A stretch of DNA of 64,000 bases from an uncultured Croceicoccus sp. (GTDB lineage: Bacteria > Pseudomonadota > Alphaproteobacteria > Sphingomonadales > Sphingomonadaceae): the NCBI RefSeq assembly GCF_947496385.1, contig NZ_CANMCP010000002.1:165035-229034 (forward strand). The letters are read 5' to 3'. Every line of letters begins with the position of its first letter. Position 1 is the first letter of the stretch. Position numbers and translations under genes: made by a program. Shown in pieces: positions 52,787 through 62,689 of this stretch. Below the pieces are notes generated by a model. It did not search any database and had not been told where the DNA came from. It saw only the letters and a list, made by a program, of their open reading frames with translations.

Positions 52787-53035
52787 ATGCCAGAACGCCA
52801 ATCGCGTCACCCCGACAATGACATCATCGATGCGGCACAGGAACAGGCCACCCCGTCGCAGCAAGGCTCCGCCGGCGGCGACCTGGAACGCCGCGTGGGC
52901 AAGCGGGCGGAGGAGAAGAACGCCTTCACCCCCGAAAATCAGGTCGAACGCGTCACCGGACAGGATCAGCCCGCACAGGACGCGCAAAAGGGTGAAAAGA
53001 CCCGCGCTGCGATACAGTCCGAACGCGCGGACTGA
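52787..53035 (+). CDS. Small hydrophilic protein of unknown function
   Basis: 82 residues from ATG 52787 with AAGGAGA 6 bases upstream. Extremely polar and Gln/Glu/Arg-rich, with no hydrophobic core (DAAQEQATPSQQGSAGGDLE, KNAFTPENQVERVTGQDQPA), so likely disordered. Such proteins are found in stress regulons of Sphingomonadales, but no family is recognised. Confidence 0.6.
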   Translation: MPERQSRHPDNDIIDAAQEQATPSQQGSAGGDLERRVGKRAEEKNAFTPENQVERVTGQDQPAQDAQKGEKTRAAIQSERAD

Positions 53036-53065
53036 ACCGACGACTGAACCCACAGGGGCGCGGGT

Positions 53066-53953
53066 TCAGCCCCGCTCCCACCATTCGCAGATCAGCCGAT
53101 GCGCGATGGCATAGGCAGGCGGCATCGAAAATCCCGCCCCGGCCTTTCCATCGCGCGCATCGGCGATCTGCGCCCGCGTGAACCAGCGCGCATCCTCCAG
53201 CTCGTTTTCGTCCACGGTGATACGGTCATCGTCGGCATGCGCATGGCAACCCAGCATCAATTGCGAGGGAAACGGCCATGCCTGGCTCGCCCGATAGGTG
53301 ACGTCGCGGACGCGGACGCCCGCCTCCTCCATCACCTCGCGCGCGACCGCATCCTCCAGCGTTTCGCCCGGTTCGACAAAGCCGGCGAGCGCGGAATACA
53401 TGCCGGCGGGAAAGCCCGCCTGCCGCCCGAGCAGCAGCACGCGTTCGCCATCGGGGCGGCGGTGTTCCACGGTCATGATCGCCACCGGGTCGGAACGCGG
53501 ATAATGCGTCGCGGCGCAGGCCGGATCGGTGCAGTCCCGCTGCCACCCGCCCCGCGCGATACGCGTCGGCGCACCGCACACGGCACAGAACCGGTGGCGC
53601 GCGTGCCAGTCGGCCATGCTCCGCGCGCAGGCGAACACGGCGAACTCATCCGAATGCAGCCGCGCGGCAAGGTCGCGCACGGCGCGCATCGGCACCGGAT
53701 CGCTGATCGCCGGGACCGCCGCGAAACAGCCCCGCTCCCCATCGAGACCGAGGAATACCAGCTCTGACCCCTCCGGCGCGTCGGACAGCGCGGTCCAGCG
53801 CAGCCGGTCCTGCGCATCGAAATCGGGCGCCATGCCGGCCATCGACAAAAGCCGCGCATCGCCCCGAAGCAGCGCAGCGATCGCCTCGCTATCTCCGCGC
53901 AAATGGACGGCACGGTCGATGAAACAGGGCTTTGCGGCGGCGGGTGTGGACAT
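53066..53953 (-). CDS. nudC: NAD+ diphosphatase / RNA decapping hydrolase NudC
   Basis: 295 residues from ATG 53953. The zinc ribbon (HRFCAVCGAP...RDCTDPAC) precedes the Nudix box GFVEPGETLEDAVAREVMEE (GX5EX7REUXEEXGU), then SQAWPFPSQLMLGCHA, the NudC-specific SQPWPFPxS-type motif. Hydrolyses NAD(H) and removes NAD caps from RNA. Longer upstream frames do not show similarity. Confidence 0.93.
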   Translation of the reverse strand: MSTPAAAKPCFIDRAVHLRGDSEAIAALLRGDARLLSMAGMAPDFDAQDRLRWTALSDAPEGSELVFLGLDGERGCFAAVPAISDPVPMRAVRDLAARLHSDEFAVFACARSMADWHARHRFCAVCGAPTRIARGGWQRDCTDPACAATHYPRSDPVAIMTVEHRRPDGERVLLLGRQAGFPAGMYSALAGFVEPGETLEDAVAREVMEEAGVRVRDVTYRASQAWPFPSQLMLGCHAHADDDRITVDENELEDARWFTRAQIADARDGKAGAGFSMPPAYAIAHRLICEWWERG

Positions 53954-53979
53954 GGTGCGGTTCCTCTCGGCCACCATCC

Positions 53980-55047
53980 CTAATCCGCCGTATCGCAAAG
54001 CGCCAGCCGCACCGCCTTTGCAAACAAGGTCGGCAGCCCGGCCTCCGCGATCCGGTCGAGAGGCCACCACTGACCCTCCGGCAGATTGCGCCGGGTCGCG
54101 AGTTCCGTCCTCATGACCGAGAGCGACAGGGCAAAATGGGTAAAGCCATGATCGACGGTCCCGTCCGCCCTGGTCCAGTCGGCCGGAAACGGGGCCATGC
54201 CGTCCCCGTCCCGTCCCGCTGCCCAGCCATCGTCGGGCAAGGCCCACATCCCGCCAAGCATCTCCCGCCCCGCCCGCCGGACAAGCAGGACATCACCGTC
54301 ATGCACGGCGGCGAACGCGGTGCCGCGGCGGTCGGGCCGGGGTTTCTTCGGCAATTTGCGGGGCAGTTCGGCGGCCACGCCCTGCTCGCGTCCCAAGCAA
54401 CCGGCGTTCAACGGACATCCGGGGCAATCCGGCCCCTTGGGCGTGCAGATCGTCGCGCCGAGGTCCATCATCGCCTGCGCGAAATCGCCGGCGCGCATGT
54501 CGGGCGTGATCGCGTCCGTTGCGGCACGGATCGTGGGGCGCGATTTCGGGAGCGGTTCCGTGATTGCGAACAGGCGCGAAACCACCCGTTCGACATTTGC
54601 ATCGACGACGACCGCCCGCCTGCCGAACGCGATTGCCGCAATCGCCGCCGCGGTATAGGCGCCGACACCGGGCAGGGCGCGCAACCCCTCCTCCGTATCG
54701 GGAAAGCCGCCGCGCAGGCTCACCGCCCTTGCACAGGCCAGCAGGTTGCGCGCCCGTGCATAATAGCCAAGCCCCGCCCATGCCGCCATGACCGCATCGT
54801 CGTCCGCCGCCGCGAGCGCGTCCACATCGGGCCAGCGCGCGGTGAATTGCCCGAAATAGGGGCGCACGGCGGCCACCGTGGTCTGCTGCAACATGATTTC
54901 CGACAGCCACACGCGGTAGGGATCGGGCCGCGCCTTCGAACCGGGCGGGGTCCGCCACGGCAGATCGCGCGCAAAGGCATCGTACCATGACAGCAACAGG
55001 CGCGCGGGCATGGGGTCGGGTTCGAACATCTGGGAACTGGTCTTCAC
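53980..55047 (-). CDS. mutY: A/G-specific adenine glycosylase
   Basis: 355 residues from GTG 55047 (or ATG 55029). The N-terminal HhH glycosylase (LPWRTPPGSKARPDPYRVWL, SEIMLQQTTVAAVRPYFGQF, LPGVGAYTAAAIAAIAFG with VVDANVERV) and the 4Fe-4S loop CTPKGPDCPGCPLNAGC (C-6-C-2-C-5-C) are intact. A C-terminal Nudix-like domain recognises 8-oxoG. It excises A mispaired with 8-oxoG. Divergent from the DUF721 gene. Confidence 0.95.
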   Translation of the reverse strand: MKTSSQMFEPDPMPARLLLSWYDAFARDLPWRTPPGSKARPDPYRVWLSEIMLQQTTVAAVRPYFGQFTARWPDVDALAAADDDAVMAAWAGLGYYARARNLLACARAVSLRGGFPDTEEGLRALPGVGAYTAAAIAAIAFGRRAVVVDANVERVVSRLFAITEPLPKSRPTIRAATDAITPDMRAGDFAQAMMDLGATICTPKGPDCPGCPLNAGCLGREQGVAAELPRKLPKKPRPDRRGTAFAAVHDGDVLLVRRAGREMLGGMWALPDDGWAAGRDGDGMAPFPADWTRADGTVDHGFTHFALSLSVMRTELATRRNLPEGQWWPLDRIAEAGLPTLFAKAVRLALCDTAD

Positions 55048-55062
55048 GCCCGGTTCTATGGC

Positions 55063-55626
55063 ATGGGCGGTGCATCAATGAAAAGCGACTCCGCCAAACC
55101 TGCAAAACCGCGCAAAGGCGCCGCCAAGCCGTATGAGCGTCCGCGCGGCGGCGGGGCGAAGCCGATTGCCGATCTCATGCCGCAGATCGGGCGAACCGCG
55201 TTTCGCCGCTTCGGTTTCGTGCAGTCGAGCATCGTCACGCGCTGGCCCGAGATCGTCGGGGCCGAACACGCGCGCGTCACCGCCCCCGAATCCATCCGCT
55301 TTCCCCCCGGCGAAAAGGCGGATGGCACGCTCAACCTCGTGGTGCTGCCCGCGCATGCCCCGCTCATTCAGCATGTCGTACCCGACATTATCGAGCGGGT
55401 GAACCGGTTCTTCGGCTATCGCGCGATACAGCGGGTGAAGATCCGGCAAGGCGCGGTTCAGCCGCCGAAGGACAATGGGGCACGGCCGGCGGCGCCCCCA
55501 TCGCTCAAACCGATTTCGATGGAACTGGGCGAATCGCTGCGCGATATTGGCGATCCGGAACTTCGTACCGTGCTGGAATCGCTGGCACGCTCGATGGAAT
55601 CGGCAGGGAACAGGACGAAGAACTGA
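55063..55626 (+). CDS. DUF721 (DciA-like) protein
   Basis: 187 residues from ATG 55063 (or ATG 55078). Core DUF721: DLMPQIGRTAFRRFGFVQSS, IVTRWPEIVGAEHARVTAPE, LNLVVLPAHAPLIQHVVPDI, INRFFGY-like VNRFFGYRAIQRVKI. DciA-type proteins help load the replicative helicase DnaB. The C-terminal proline-rich linker and short helical tail fit this. Overlaps the next gene by one base. Confidence 0.82.
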   Translation: MGGASMKSDSAKPAKPRKGAAKPYERPRGGGAKPIADLMPQIGRTAFRRFGFVQSSIVTRWPEIVGAEHARVTAPESIRFPPGEKADGTLNLVVLPAHAPLIQHVVPDIIERVNRFFGYRAIQRVKIRQGAVQPPKDNGARPAAPPSLKPISMELGESLRDIGDPELRTVLESLARSMESAGNRTKN

Positions 55627-56309
55627 TGCGCATGATCTTGGCAGTACTCGGCACCGCGCTCGCCGCGAGCCTGGCCGCCACGCCCGCCGTATCGGCGCAG
55701 GAGAGTGCGACGACGCAGACCGCGCCGATGGCGGGCCACCTCATCGGCCGGGCCGATGCCGATATGCGGCTCGCCGAATATGTGAGCTATACCTGCCCGC
55801 ATTGCGCGCATTTCGAGCAGGAGGCCGGCGACATGCTCAAGCTCGCCTATGCCCGGCCCGGCCATGTCGGGGTGGAGATTCGCCATCTCGTTCGCGACCC
55901 GCTCGACCTGACCGTGGCGCTGATCGCCAATTGCGGCAAGCCGGTGAATTTCGCCGCGAACCACGCCGTGTTGATGAAGGCGCAGCCGCAATGGCTCGAT
56001 CGCATCCGCGCGACCACGCCTGCACAGCGGGCGCGTTACGAAACTGGCACCAACGCGGCCCGGCGGCAGGCGCTTGCCCGCGATGCGGGGCTGTACGACC
56101 TGATGAAGGGGCGCGGCTATACCCCGGCGGCGCTCGACCGCTGCATCGCGGACGATACCATGGCACAGACGCTCGCCACGCGCACGCGCCAATATGCCGA
56201 GGCCGGCGTCACCGGCACGCCCAGCTTCGCCATCGACGGGACGCTTCTTCCCGGCGTTCACGACTGGGCCGCGTTGAAGCCGGTGCTGGACGCGCGCATC
56301 CTGTCCTGA
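55626..56309 (+). CDS. DsbA-like periplasmic thiol oxidoreductase 1
   Basis: 227 residues from ATG 55626. A Sec signal peptide (LAVLGTALAASLAATPAVSA) is followed by a thioredoxin fold with active site SYTCPHCAHFE, cis-proline loop GVTGTPSFAIDG, and a helical insert. Probably disulfide exchange in the periplasm. Directly follows the DUF721 gene (shared base), and a second homologue lies 136 bases downstream. Confidence 0.88.
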   Translation: MRMILAVLGTALAASLAATPAVSAQESATTQTAPMAGHLIGRADADMRLAEYVSYTCPHCAHFEQEAGDMLKLAYARPGHVGVEIRHLVRDPLDLTVALIANCGKPVNFAANHAVLMKAQPQWLDRIRATTPAQRARYETGTNAARRQALARDAGLYDLMKGRGYTPAALDRCIADDTMAQTLATRTRQYAEAGVTGTPSFAIDGTLLPGVHDWAALKPVLDARILS

Positions 56310-56445
56310 GGCCTTGCCCCTGCCCCGCCGGCCCGTTGTGGACAATCGCGGGGCCGCGCGGCATGGCGTTTGCCTCGTGCCGCGAATGGGCTATTCCATT
56401 GCGAACGATGCCCCTTTGTCCGTCATACGAGGATATTGCCCGATC

Positions 56446-57204
56446 ATGATCCGCCTGCCCGCAAAGACCGCCTTTTTGGCTGCTCCGCTCATCCTCGCTC
56501 TCGCTGCCTGCGGTTCGGGCGAAGAGGAGGCCGCAGGTCCGGCCGCGGCGAATCGCGAACCGGTCGCCAGCGTCGCGGCGCCCGAGGGCCAGAGCTGGTC
56601 CGAGACGATCAGCCAGACGGCCGAGGGCGGCTATGTCATGGGCAACCCCGATGCGCCGATCAAGCTGATCGAATATGGCTCGCTCACCTGTAGCCATTGC
56701 GCCGAATTTTCGGGCGCGGCGATGGAGCCGCTGCGCACCGAATATGTCGATACAGGCCGCGTGAGTTTCGAGCTTCGCAATTTCGTGCGCGATCCGATCG
56801 ACATCACCGGCGCGATGCTGACCCGGTGCGGCGCGGATGAAAGCTATTTCGCGCTCACCGACCAGTTCTGGGCGAATCAGCCGCAATTCTTCGAAGCCGT
56901 GCAGAACGCGGGCGAACAGGCGTATCAAAGCGCGATTTCCGCCCCGGACGATCAACGCTATGTCGCGATGGCCGACATCACCGGCATGTTCGATTTCTTT
57001 GCCGCGCGGGGCATTTCGCGCGATCAGGCGATCTCCTGCCTTCAGAATGCGCAAACCGCCACGCAGCTTGCCGAAAATACGCAGGCGCAGGGCGAGCAAT
57101 TCGACATCACCGGCACGCCGACGTTCCTCATCAACGGACGCAAGATCGAGGCGCTGACCTGGCCGGAGGTGCAGACCGCGTTGCAGAACGCGGGCGCGCG
57201 GTGA
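56446..57204 (+). CDS. DsbA-like thiol oxidoreductase 2 (lipoprotein)
   Basis: 252 residues from ATG 56446. The signal sequence ends in lipobox LALAAC, so the protein is probably membrane-anchored, unlike its neighbour. Thioredoxin fold with GSLTCSHCAEFSGAA active site and TGTPTFLINGRK cis-proline loop. Tandem paralogue of the gene at 55626. The differing CxxC dipeptides (PH versus SH) suggest different redox potentials or partners. Confidence 0.86.
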   Translation: MIRLPAKTAFLAAPLILALAACGSGEEEAAGPAAANREPVASVAAPEGQSWSETISQTAEGGYVMGNPDAPIKLIEYGSLTCSHCAEFSGAAMEPLRTEYVDTGRVSFELRNFVRDPIDITGAMLTRCGADESYFALTDQFWANQPQFFEAVQNAGEQAYQSAISAPDDQRYVAMADITGMFDFFAARGISRDQAISCLQNAQTATQLAENTQAQGEQFDITGTPTFLINGRKIEALTWPEVQTALQNAGAR

Positions 57205-57244
57205 TCGAAGACCCGGCGATTCCGGGCGCGCAGCGGGCACGCTG

Positions 57245-60200
57245 ATGCAATTCCGGCGGCTCCGGTTGAGCGGGTTCAAGAGTTTCGTCGAACCGACCGA
57301 ACTGCATATCGAGCCCGGCCTGACCGGCGTCGTCGGCCCGAATGGCTGTGGCAAGTCCAACCTGTTCGAGGCGTTGCGCTGGGTCATGGGCGAATCCAGC
57401 CCCAAATCCATGCGCGGTTCCGGCATGGAGGACGTGATCTTTGCAGGGACACAGCGCCGCCCGCCGCGCAATTTCGCCGAGGTCGTGCTGCTCGCCGAAA
57501 CCGACGATGGCGAGGACATGGAGGTCATGCGCCGCATCGAGAAGGATGCGGGCAGCGCCTATCGCCTGAACGGGCGGGACGTGCGGGCAAAGGACGTTTC
57601 GCTGATGTTCGCCGACGCGGCGACCGGCGCGCATAGCCCCGCTCTCGTCAGCCAGGGCCGCATCGCCGCCGTGATCGCGGCCAAGCCGGCGCAGCGTCGC
57701 GAAATGCTGGAGGAAGCGGCGGGCATCGCCGGGCTTCATGTCCGGCGGCGCGACGCGGAAAACAAGCTGCGCGCGACAGAGGCCAATCTTCAACGGCTCG
57801 ACGAATTGCTGGCGCAGCTCGACAGCCGGATCGGCACCTTGCGGCGGCAGGCGAAGGCCGCGGAAAGATACCGCGAACTGTCCGACACGATCCGCAAGGG
57901 CGAGGCGCGGCTGCTCTTTGCCCGGTGGCGCGATGCGGCGATCGCAGCGGACACCGCGCGCGCCGCCGCACGGCAGGCGGAGGCCGACGTCGCCGCGGCG
58001 CAGGACACGCTGAACACCGCGACGAAAGCGCAGCGCGAGGGCGCCGAACGGCTCGCCGCGACGCGGGAGATCGTGGCCGACCGGCGCGACGATCTCAATG
58101 CGCAGGCGAACATGCTGGCCGTGCTGACCGGAAAGCTGGAGGCCGCAGAGGAAAAGCTCGCCGATCTCGACCGGCAGCACGCGCGGATGGAGGCGGACGA
58201 GGGCGATGCCAACCGCACCACGCGCGATGCCGCCGATGCGATTGGCCGGCTCGAACGCGAGGTCAAGGATGCAGAGGCGAAGCTGGCCGGGGACGAGGCC
58301 CGGCGCCCCGCCCTCGCCCAGGCGCAGGAACGGGCCGAACGCGACGCGCGCCAGGCGGAACTGACCCTCGCGCAGGCCATGGCGGAGCAGGCGCGGGTCG
58401 AGGCGGACTGGCGCGTGGCGGAGGCGGCGGTCTCGCAGGCGGAGCAGACGCTGGCCCGGTTGCGACGGGAAAAGGAGCAGCGCGCCGAGAAGGCCGCCGG
58501 GGCCGGCGATGCCGACGCGCTCGCCGCCGCGCTGGCTGAAGCGGACGAGCGCGTGGAGCGCGCAGAGGCCGCTTTGCACGGGGCGCGGGATACGCTCGAC
58601 CGGGAAAGCGTCGCGCGGGAAGGCTTGCGCACCGCGCGCGACGATGCGGCAGGCGCGCTGTCGGCGGCAAAGGCGGAACTGGCAGGCGTCGCGCGCGAGC
58701 ATGACGCGCTCGACCGGGACAGGATCGCGAGGGAAAAGGCCCGCGACCGGCAGAAGGGACAGCGCCGCGCAATCGACGCGGTCGCGGTGGAGCCGGGCTA
58801 CGAACGGGCGCTTGCCGCGGTGCTGGGCCGGGATGCCGCCGCGCCGCTGGGCCGGCCGGGCGCGGAGGAAGATGGCCGGTTCTGGACCGGGGCGCCGCCC
58901 CCGCCCGCGATTCCCGGCAGCCTTGCCGACCATGTCCGCGATGCGCCCGATGAATTGCGCGCGCGGCTGGCGCTGGTCCGGGTGGCGGAACGCGACGATG
59001 GGGGCGCGCTGGCACCCGGCGAATGGCTGGTGACGATGGCGGGTGCCCTGCGCCGGTGGGACGGGTTCGTGGCGCGCGGCGAAGGGGCGGCGGAGGCGGC
59101 ACGGCTGGAGGCGGCAAACCGGCTCGACGCGCTTGCCGCGCGGCTGCCGGAATTGACGGATGCGGTGGCACGCGCAGAGGCCGAGGCGGCGGATGCGAAC
59201 GATGCGCTGCGCCAAGCGGGCGAGCGGCGCGGCGCGGCGGAGCGAACCCTTGCGCAGGCGGCAGAAGAACAGCGCAGCGCCCTGCGCGCCCGCGACCAGG
59301 CCGAAAGCGCGGTCGAACGACACGCCCGCCTTGCCGAGGAACTGGCCGAGAGGCTGGCCGAACTCGATACGCAGATTGCCGCCGCCGTGAAGCATCGCGA
59401 CGAGGCGGCGGAGGCACGCGCCCGGTTGCCCGACCCGGCGGAACAGCGCGCGGCCCACGACGCGGCGCAGAAGGCGAACGACACCGCCCGCACCGCGATG
59501 CAGGCCGCGATGGCGGAGCTTGCCGCACTGGAGCAGCAGCTGGCCGTGGGGCGCGAACGCGTGATCGGGCTTAACAGCGACATGCGCGGATGGCAGGCGC
59601 GGGCCGGCGACGCGGCAAAGCGGCTGGCCGGGATGACCCGCCGGCGCGAACAGATTGAGGAGGAGCGCGCGATCACCGCCGCCCGGCCCGAAGCCTTGCA
59701 CCGCGAAATTGCCGAGGCCGAAACGGCCCGCGACCGGCTTGCCGGCGAGTTGGCCGCCGCCGAAAGCGCCCATGCCGCCGCCGCCGAGGCCGCCCGCGCG
59801 GGCGAGACGGCCTTCAGCGCCGCGAACGAAGCGGTGTCGCAGGCCCGCGAACATCGCGCCGGTGCTACCGCCCGCGCCGAGAACGAGGAAGCGCGCCGCG
59901 GCGAACTCGCCCGCCTGTCGGGAGAGCGGTTTCAATGTCCGCCGCCCCTCCTCCCCGAGCGCGCCGCGTTCGAGAAGGACGATGTGGGCACGGCGCAAGG
60001 CGAGAGCGACACGCTCGACCGCCATGTCGCGGCGCGCGAACGGCTGGGCGCGGTCAATCTCGTCGCGGCGGACGAACTCGCCGAAGCCGAGGCGCAGCAG
60101 GGCACCAGCGCGCAGGAGCAGGCCGATCTTGCCGAGGCGGTCCATCGCCTGCGCGGTTCGATCGGCAGCCTGAACCGCGAGGGCCGCGAACGATTGCGGG

Positions 60201-60670
60201 CCGCCTTCGACGCGGTGGACGGGCATTTCCGTTCGCTGTTCACGACGCTCTTCGGCGGGGGGCAGGCGCATCTCGCCCTCGTCGACAGCGACGATCCGTT
60301 GCAGGCCGGCCTCGAAATCTATGCCCAGCCGCCGGGCAAGAAACTGCAATCGCTCACGCTTTTGTCGGGTGGAGAGCAGGCGCTGACGGCGGTCGCGCTG
60401 ATCTTCGCTCTGTTCTTGACGAACCCGGCGCCGATCTGCGTGCTGGACGAGGTGGACGCGCCATTGGACGATGCGAATATCGATCGGTTCTGCGATCTTC
60501 TCGACGCGATGGTGCGCGAGACGCGAACGCGCTATCTCATCGTCACGCATAATGCTGTGACGATGAGCCGGATGCACCGCCTGTTCGGCGTGACCATGGT
60601 GGAACAGGGGGTGTCCCGGCTGGTCAGCGTGGATCTGGGCGGGGCGGAGGAATTGCTCGCCGCGGAATGA
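57245..60670 (+). CDS. smc: Chromosome segregation ATPase SMC
   Basis: 1141 residues from ATG 57245. ABC head halves at both ends: FKSFVEPTEL and Walker A GVVGPNGCGKSNLFEAL at the start, signature LLSGGEQALTAVALI and Walker B ICVLDEVDAPLDDANIDRF at the end. Between them lie two long coiled coils and a hinge at about residues 500-640. Forms the condensin core with ScpA/B. The opposite strand is open for 1230 codons only because of codon bias in the coiled coil. Confidence 0.97.
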   Translation: MQFRRLRLSGFKSFVEPTELHIEPGLTGVVGPNGCGKSNLFEALRWVMGESSPKSMRGSGMEDVIFAGTQRRPPRNFAEVVLLAETDDGEDMEVMRRIEKDAGSAYRLNGRDVRAKDVSLMFADAATGAHSPALVSQGRIAAVIAAKPAQRREMLEEAAGIAGLHVRRRDAENKLRATEANLQRLDELLAQLDSRIGTLRRQAKAAERYRELSDTIRKGEARLLFARWRDAAIAADTARAAARQAEADVAAAQDTLNTATKAQREGAERLAATREIVADRRDDLNAQANMLAVLTGKLEAAEEKLADLDRQHARMEADEGDANRTTRDAADAIGRLEREVKDAEAKLAGDEARRPALAQAQERAERDARQAELTLAQAMAEQARVEADWRVAEAAVSQAEQTLARLRREKEQRAEKAAGAGDADALAAALAEADERVERAEAALHGARDTLDRESVAREGLRTARDDAAGALSAAKAELAGVAREHDALDRDRIAREKARDRQKGQRRAIDAVAVEPGYERALAAVLGRDAAAPLGRPGAEEDGRFWTGAPPPPAIPGSLADHVRDAPDELRARLALVRVAERDDGGALAPGEWLVTMAGALRRWDGFVARGEGAAEAARLEAANRLDALAARLPELTDAVARAEAEAADANDALRQAGERRGAAERTLAQAAEEQRSALRARDQAESAVERHARLAEELAERLAELDTQIAAAVKHRDEAAEARARLPDPAEQRAAHDAAQKANDTARTAMQAAMAELAALEQQLAVGRERVIGLNSDMRGWQARAGDAAKRLAGMTRRREQIEEERAITAARPEALHREIAEAETARDRLAGELAAAESAHAAAAEAARAGETAFSAANEAVSQAREHRAGATARAENEEARRGELARLSGERFQCPPPLLPERAAFEKDDVGTAQGESDTLDRHVAARERLGAVNLVAADELAEAEAQQGTSAQEQADLAEAVHRLRGSIGSLNREGRERLRAAFDAVDGHFRSLFTTLFGGGQAHLALVDSDDPLQAGLEIYAQPPGKKLQSLTLLSGGEQALTAVALIFALFLTNPAPICVLDEVDAPLDDANIDRFCDLLDAMVRETRTRYLIVTHNAVTMSRMHRLFGVTMVEQGVSRLVSVDLGGAEELLAAE

Positions 60671-60683
60671 GGGGGACGCGATA

Positions 60684-61151
60684 ATGGATGAAGACACGCT
60701 CGATCCGCTGCACCCGAACATGATCAAGGTGTTGCGGGTGCGCGCGATCCTGATGATTGTGCCGCTGGCCGTCGCCGCCATCGGCGCGGAGATTGCCGCC
60801 CCGCTGCCCACGGGCGCGATCATTGCGCCGGTCGCGCTCCTGCTGCTCGGCCTTGTCGCGGTGATGCCTCGCCGCCGCTACCGGCGCATGGGCTACCGCC
60901 TGACGCGCGACCGGTTGCGCGTGGTGCGCGGATGGTGGAACCGGCGCGATACGGTGGTTCCCTTTGGCAGGGTGCAGCATATCGACGTCAATGCGGAGGC
61001 GATCGAGCGGCTGTTCGGGCTCGCCACGCTGGTGGTGCATACGGCGGGGACGCATAATGCATCGGTCGCGGTGCCCGGGCTCCGCCACGACGATGCGCTC
61101 GCCATGCGGGAAACGATCCGCGCCTTCATCGCCGACGGCGAAGCGGGATGA
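60684..61151 (+). CDS. PH-domain membrane protein (YdbS-like)
   Basis: 155 residues from ATG 60684. Two membrane segments (about 18-38 and 43-63, IAPVALLLLGLVAVMP) are followed by a bacterial PH domain (YRLTRDRLRVVRGWWNRRDT, VVPFGRVQHIDVNAEAIERL, FGLATLVVHTAGT). Overlaps the next gene by four bases (ATGA). With its partner it resembles the YdbS/YdbT pair of unknown envelope function. Confidence 0.82.
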   Translation: MDEDTLDPLHPNMIKVLRVRAILMIVPLAVAAIGAEIAAPLPTGAIIAPVALLLLGLVAVMPRRRYRRMGYRLTRDRLRVVRGWWNRRDTVVPFGRVQHIDVNAEAIERLFGLATLVVHTAGTHNASVAVPGLRHDDALAMRETIRAFIADGEAG

Positions 61152-62686
61152 GCGATCGGGCCGACGGCGGCGCGCTGATGCGCACGCATCCCTATGGCAT
61201 TGCCGTGCGCGCGGCGAAGGGCGTGTGGCAGGGTGCGCTCGGCATCGCGGCGCTAGCGTTCGGCGCGCTGCGCGAGGATGTGCCCGACTGGGTCATCTGG
61301 ACCGCGCCGGTCATCGTTGTGATCGCGGTCGTCGGCGGCGCATGCATCTCCTGGCGGCAGCTCGGCTATCGCGTGGGGACAGACGATATTCGTGTCGAAC
61401 GCGGGCTTATCAATAAAGAGGCGCGGTCCATCCCCTACGACCGGATTCAGGACGTCAGCCTGTCGGAAACGCTGCTTTCGCGCCTGTTCGGGCTGGTCGA
61501 GGTGCAGTTCGAGACCGGCGCCGGCGGCAAGGAGGAGGTCACCCTCGCCTATGTCACCGCGGCAGAAGGCGCACGATTGCGCGAGCAGGTCCGCGATGCC
61601 CGCGCGCGCGTGTCCGGGGATGGCGGCCCGGCACGGGACCGGGGCGGCGATGGCACGGACGGCGCATCGCCGCCCACCGCAACCGAATCGGCGCAGACCG
61701 TTTTCGCCATGGACAACAGGCGGCTCGTCACCTTCGGCGCGTTCGAGTTCTCGCTTCTCGTCTTCGCGGTCCTCGCCGCCGGGTTTCAGCAGTTCGAATT
61801 CCTGCTTTCCCCCCTGATATGGGACGACGGCTTCTGGAAGGAAATCATTGGGCAGCAAGGGGAATATGTCGCCGCAGCGGGCGTCGCGCTGGCCATTGCG
61901 GGCGCGGTGCTCGGGCTGGGGGCGTTGCTGCTCGTCGGGTTCGTGACGGGGCTCGTTCGCACGATCCTTCGCGATTACCGGTTCCTCCTCGAACGGACGG
62001 AGAAAGGATTTCGCCGCCGCCGCGGACTTCTCACGCGCAGCGACGTGGTCATGCCGCTGCACCGCGTGCAGGCCGCGATCATCGGCACCGGCGCGATCCG
62101 GCGCCTCCTTGGCTGGCACGGATTGTCCTTCGTCAGCCTGGCGAGCGACAAATCGGACGCGAGCCATGTCGTCGCGCCCTTTGCCACCATGGCGGAAATC
62201 GCCCGGATCGTCGCGATCACCGGCATCGACCTGCCCGATGCGGAGACGCGCTGGCACAGGCCGGATGCGCGGTACTTCACCGATGCGGCGCTGATCGGGG
62301 CGGTTCCGCTGCTGCTGATCGCGGCGGGGCTGGCGGTTTCGCCGTACTGGCCCTTTGCCGCGATTCCGGTGCTTGTCGCCGGGCTGATCGCGGGGTCACG
62401 CTGGCTGCAATGGCGGCGGCATCGCCATGCGCTCGACGATGCGACATTGTTCGGACAGGTGGGCCTGCTCTCCCCCGAACTCACCGCCGCGCCCCGGATC
62501 CGGCTGCACAGCGTGGAGATCGCACAGGGTCCGCTGGCCCGGATGCGCGGCTATGCGCGTCTGAATTTCGGGCTGGCGGGCGGGAAGTTCGCGATTGCCG
62601 GCATCAGGCTCGACGAGGCGCGAGCGGTCCGCGCCCGCGTGCTCAACCATATTGCTGCGGTCGATTTTGCGCGCCTGCCGCGATAG
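61148..62686 (+). CDS. PH-domain membrane protein (YdbT-like)
   Basis: 512 residues from ATG 61148. Several membrane segments and three PH-like repeats, each with the arginine-phenylalanine pattern: YDRIQDVSLSETLLSRLFGL, MPLHRVQAAIIGTGAIRRLL, RIRLHSVEIAQGPLARMRGY. This is the YdbT layout. The gene is coupled to the YdbS-like gene, so the two probably form one membrane complex. Confidence 0.82.
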   Translation: MSDRADGGALMRTHPYGIAVRAAKGVWQGALGIAALAFGALREDVPDWVIWTAPVIVVIAVVGGACISWRQLGYRVGTDDIRVERGLINKEARSIPYDRIQDVSLSETLLSRLFGLVEVQFETGAGGKEEVTLAYVTAAEGARLREQVRDARARVSGDGGPARDRGGDGTDGASPPTATESAQTVFAMDNRRLVTFGAFEFSLLVFAVLAAGFQQFEFLLSPLIWDDGFWKEIIGQQGEYVAAAGVALAIAGAVLGLGALLLVGFVTGLVRTILRDYRFLLERTEKGFRRRRGLLTRSDVVMPLHRVQAAIIGTGAIRRLLGWHGLSFVSLASDKSDASHVVAPFATMAEIARIVAITGIDLPDAETRWHRPDARYFTDAALIGAVPLLLIAAGLAVSPYWPFAAIPVLVAGLIAGSRWLQWRRHRHALDDATLFGQVGLLSPELTAAPRIRLHSVEIAQGPLARMRGYARLNFGLAGGKFAIAGIRLDEARAVRARVLNHIAAVDFARLPR

Positions 62687-62689
62687 TCG

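Noticed and set aside
57131..60823. 1230-codon open frame on the minus strand opposite smc
   Set aside because: Arginine/glycine/leucine-rich low-quality sequence with no motifs. It mirrors the codon bias of the SMC coiled coil, whose head and signature motifs are unmistakable on the plus strand.
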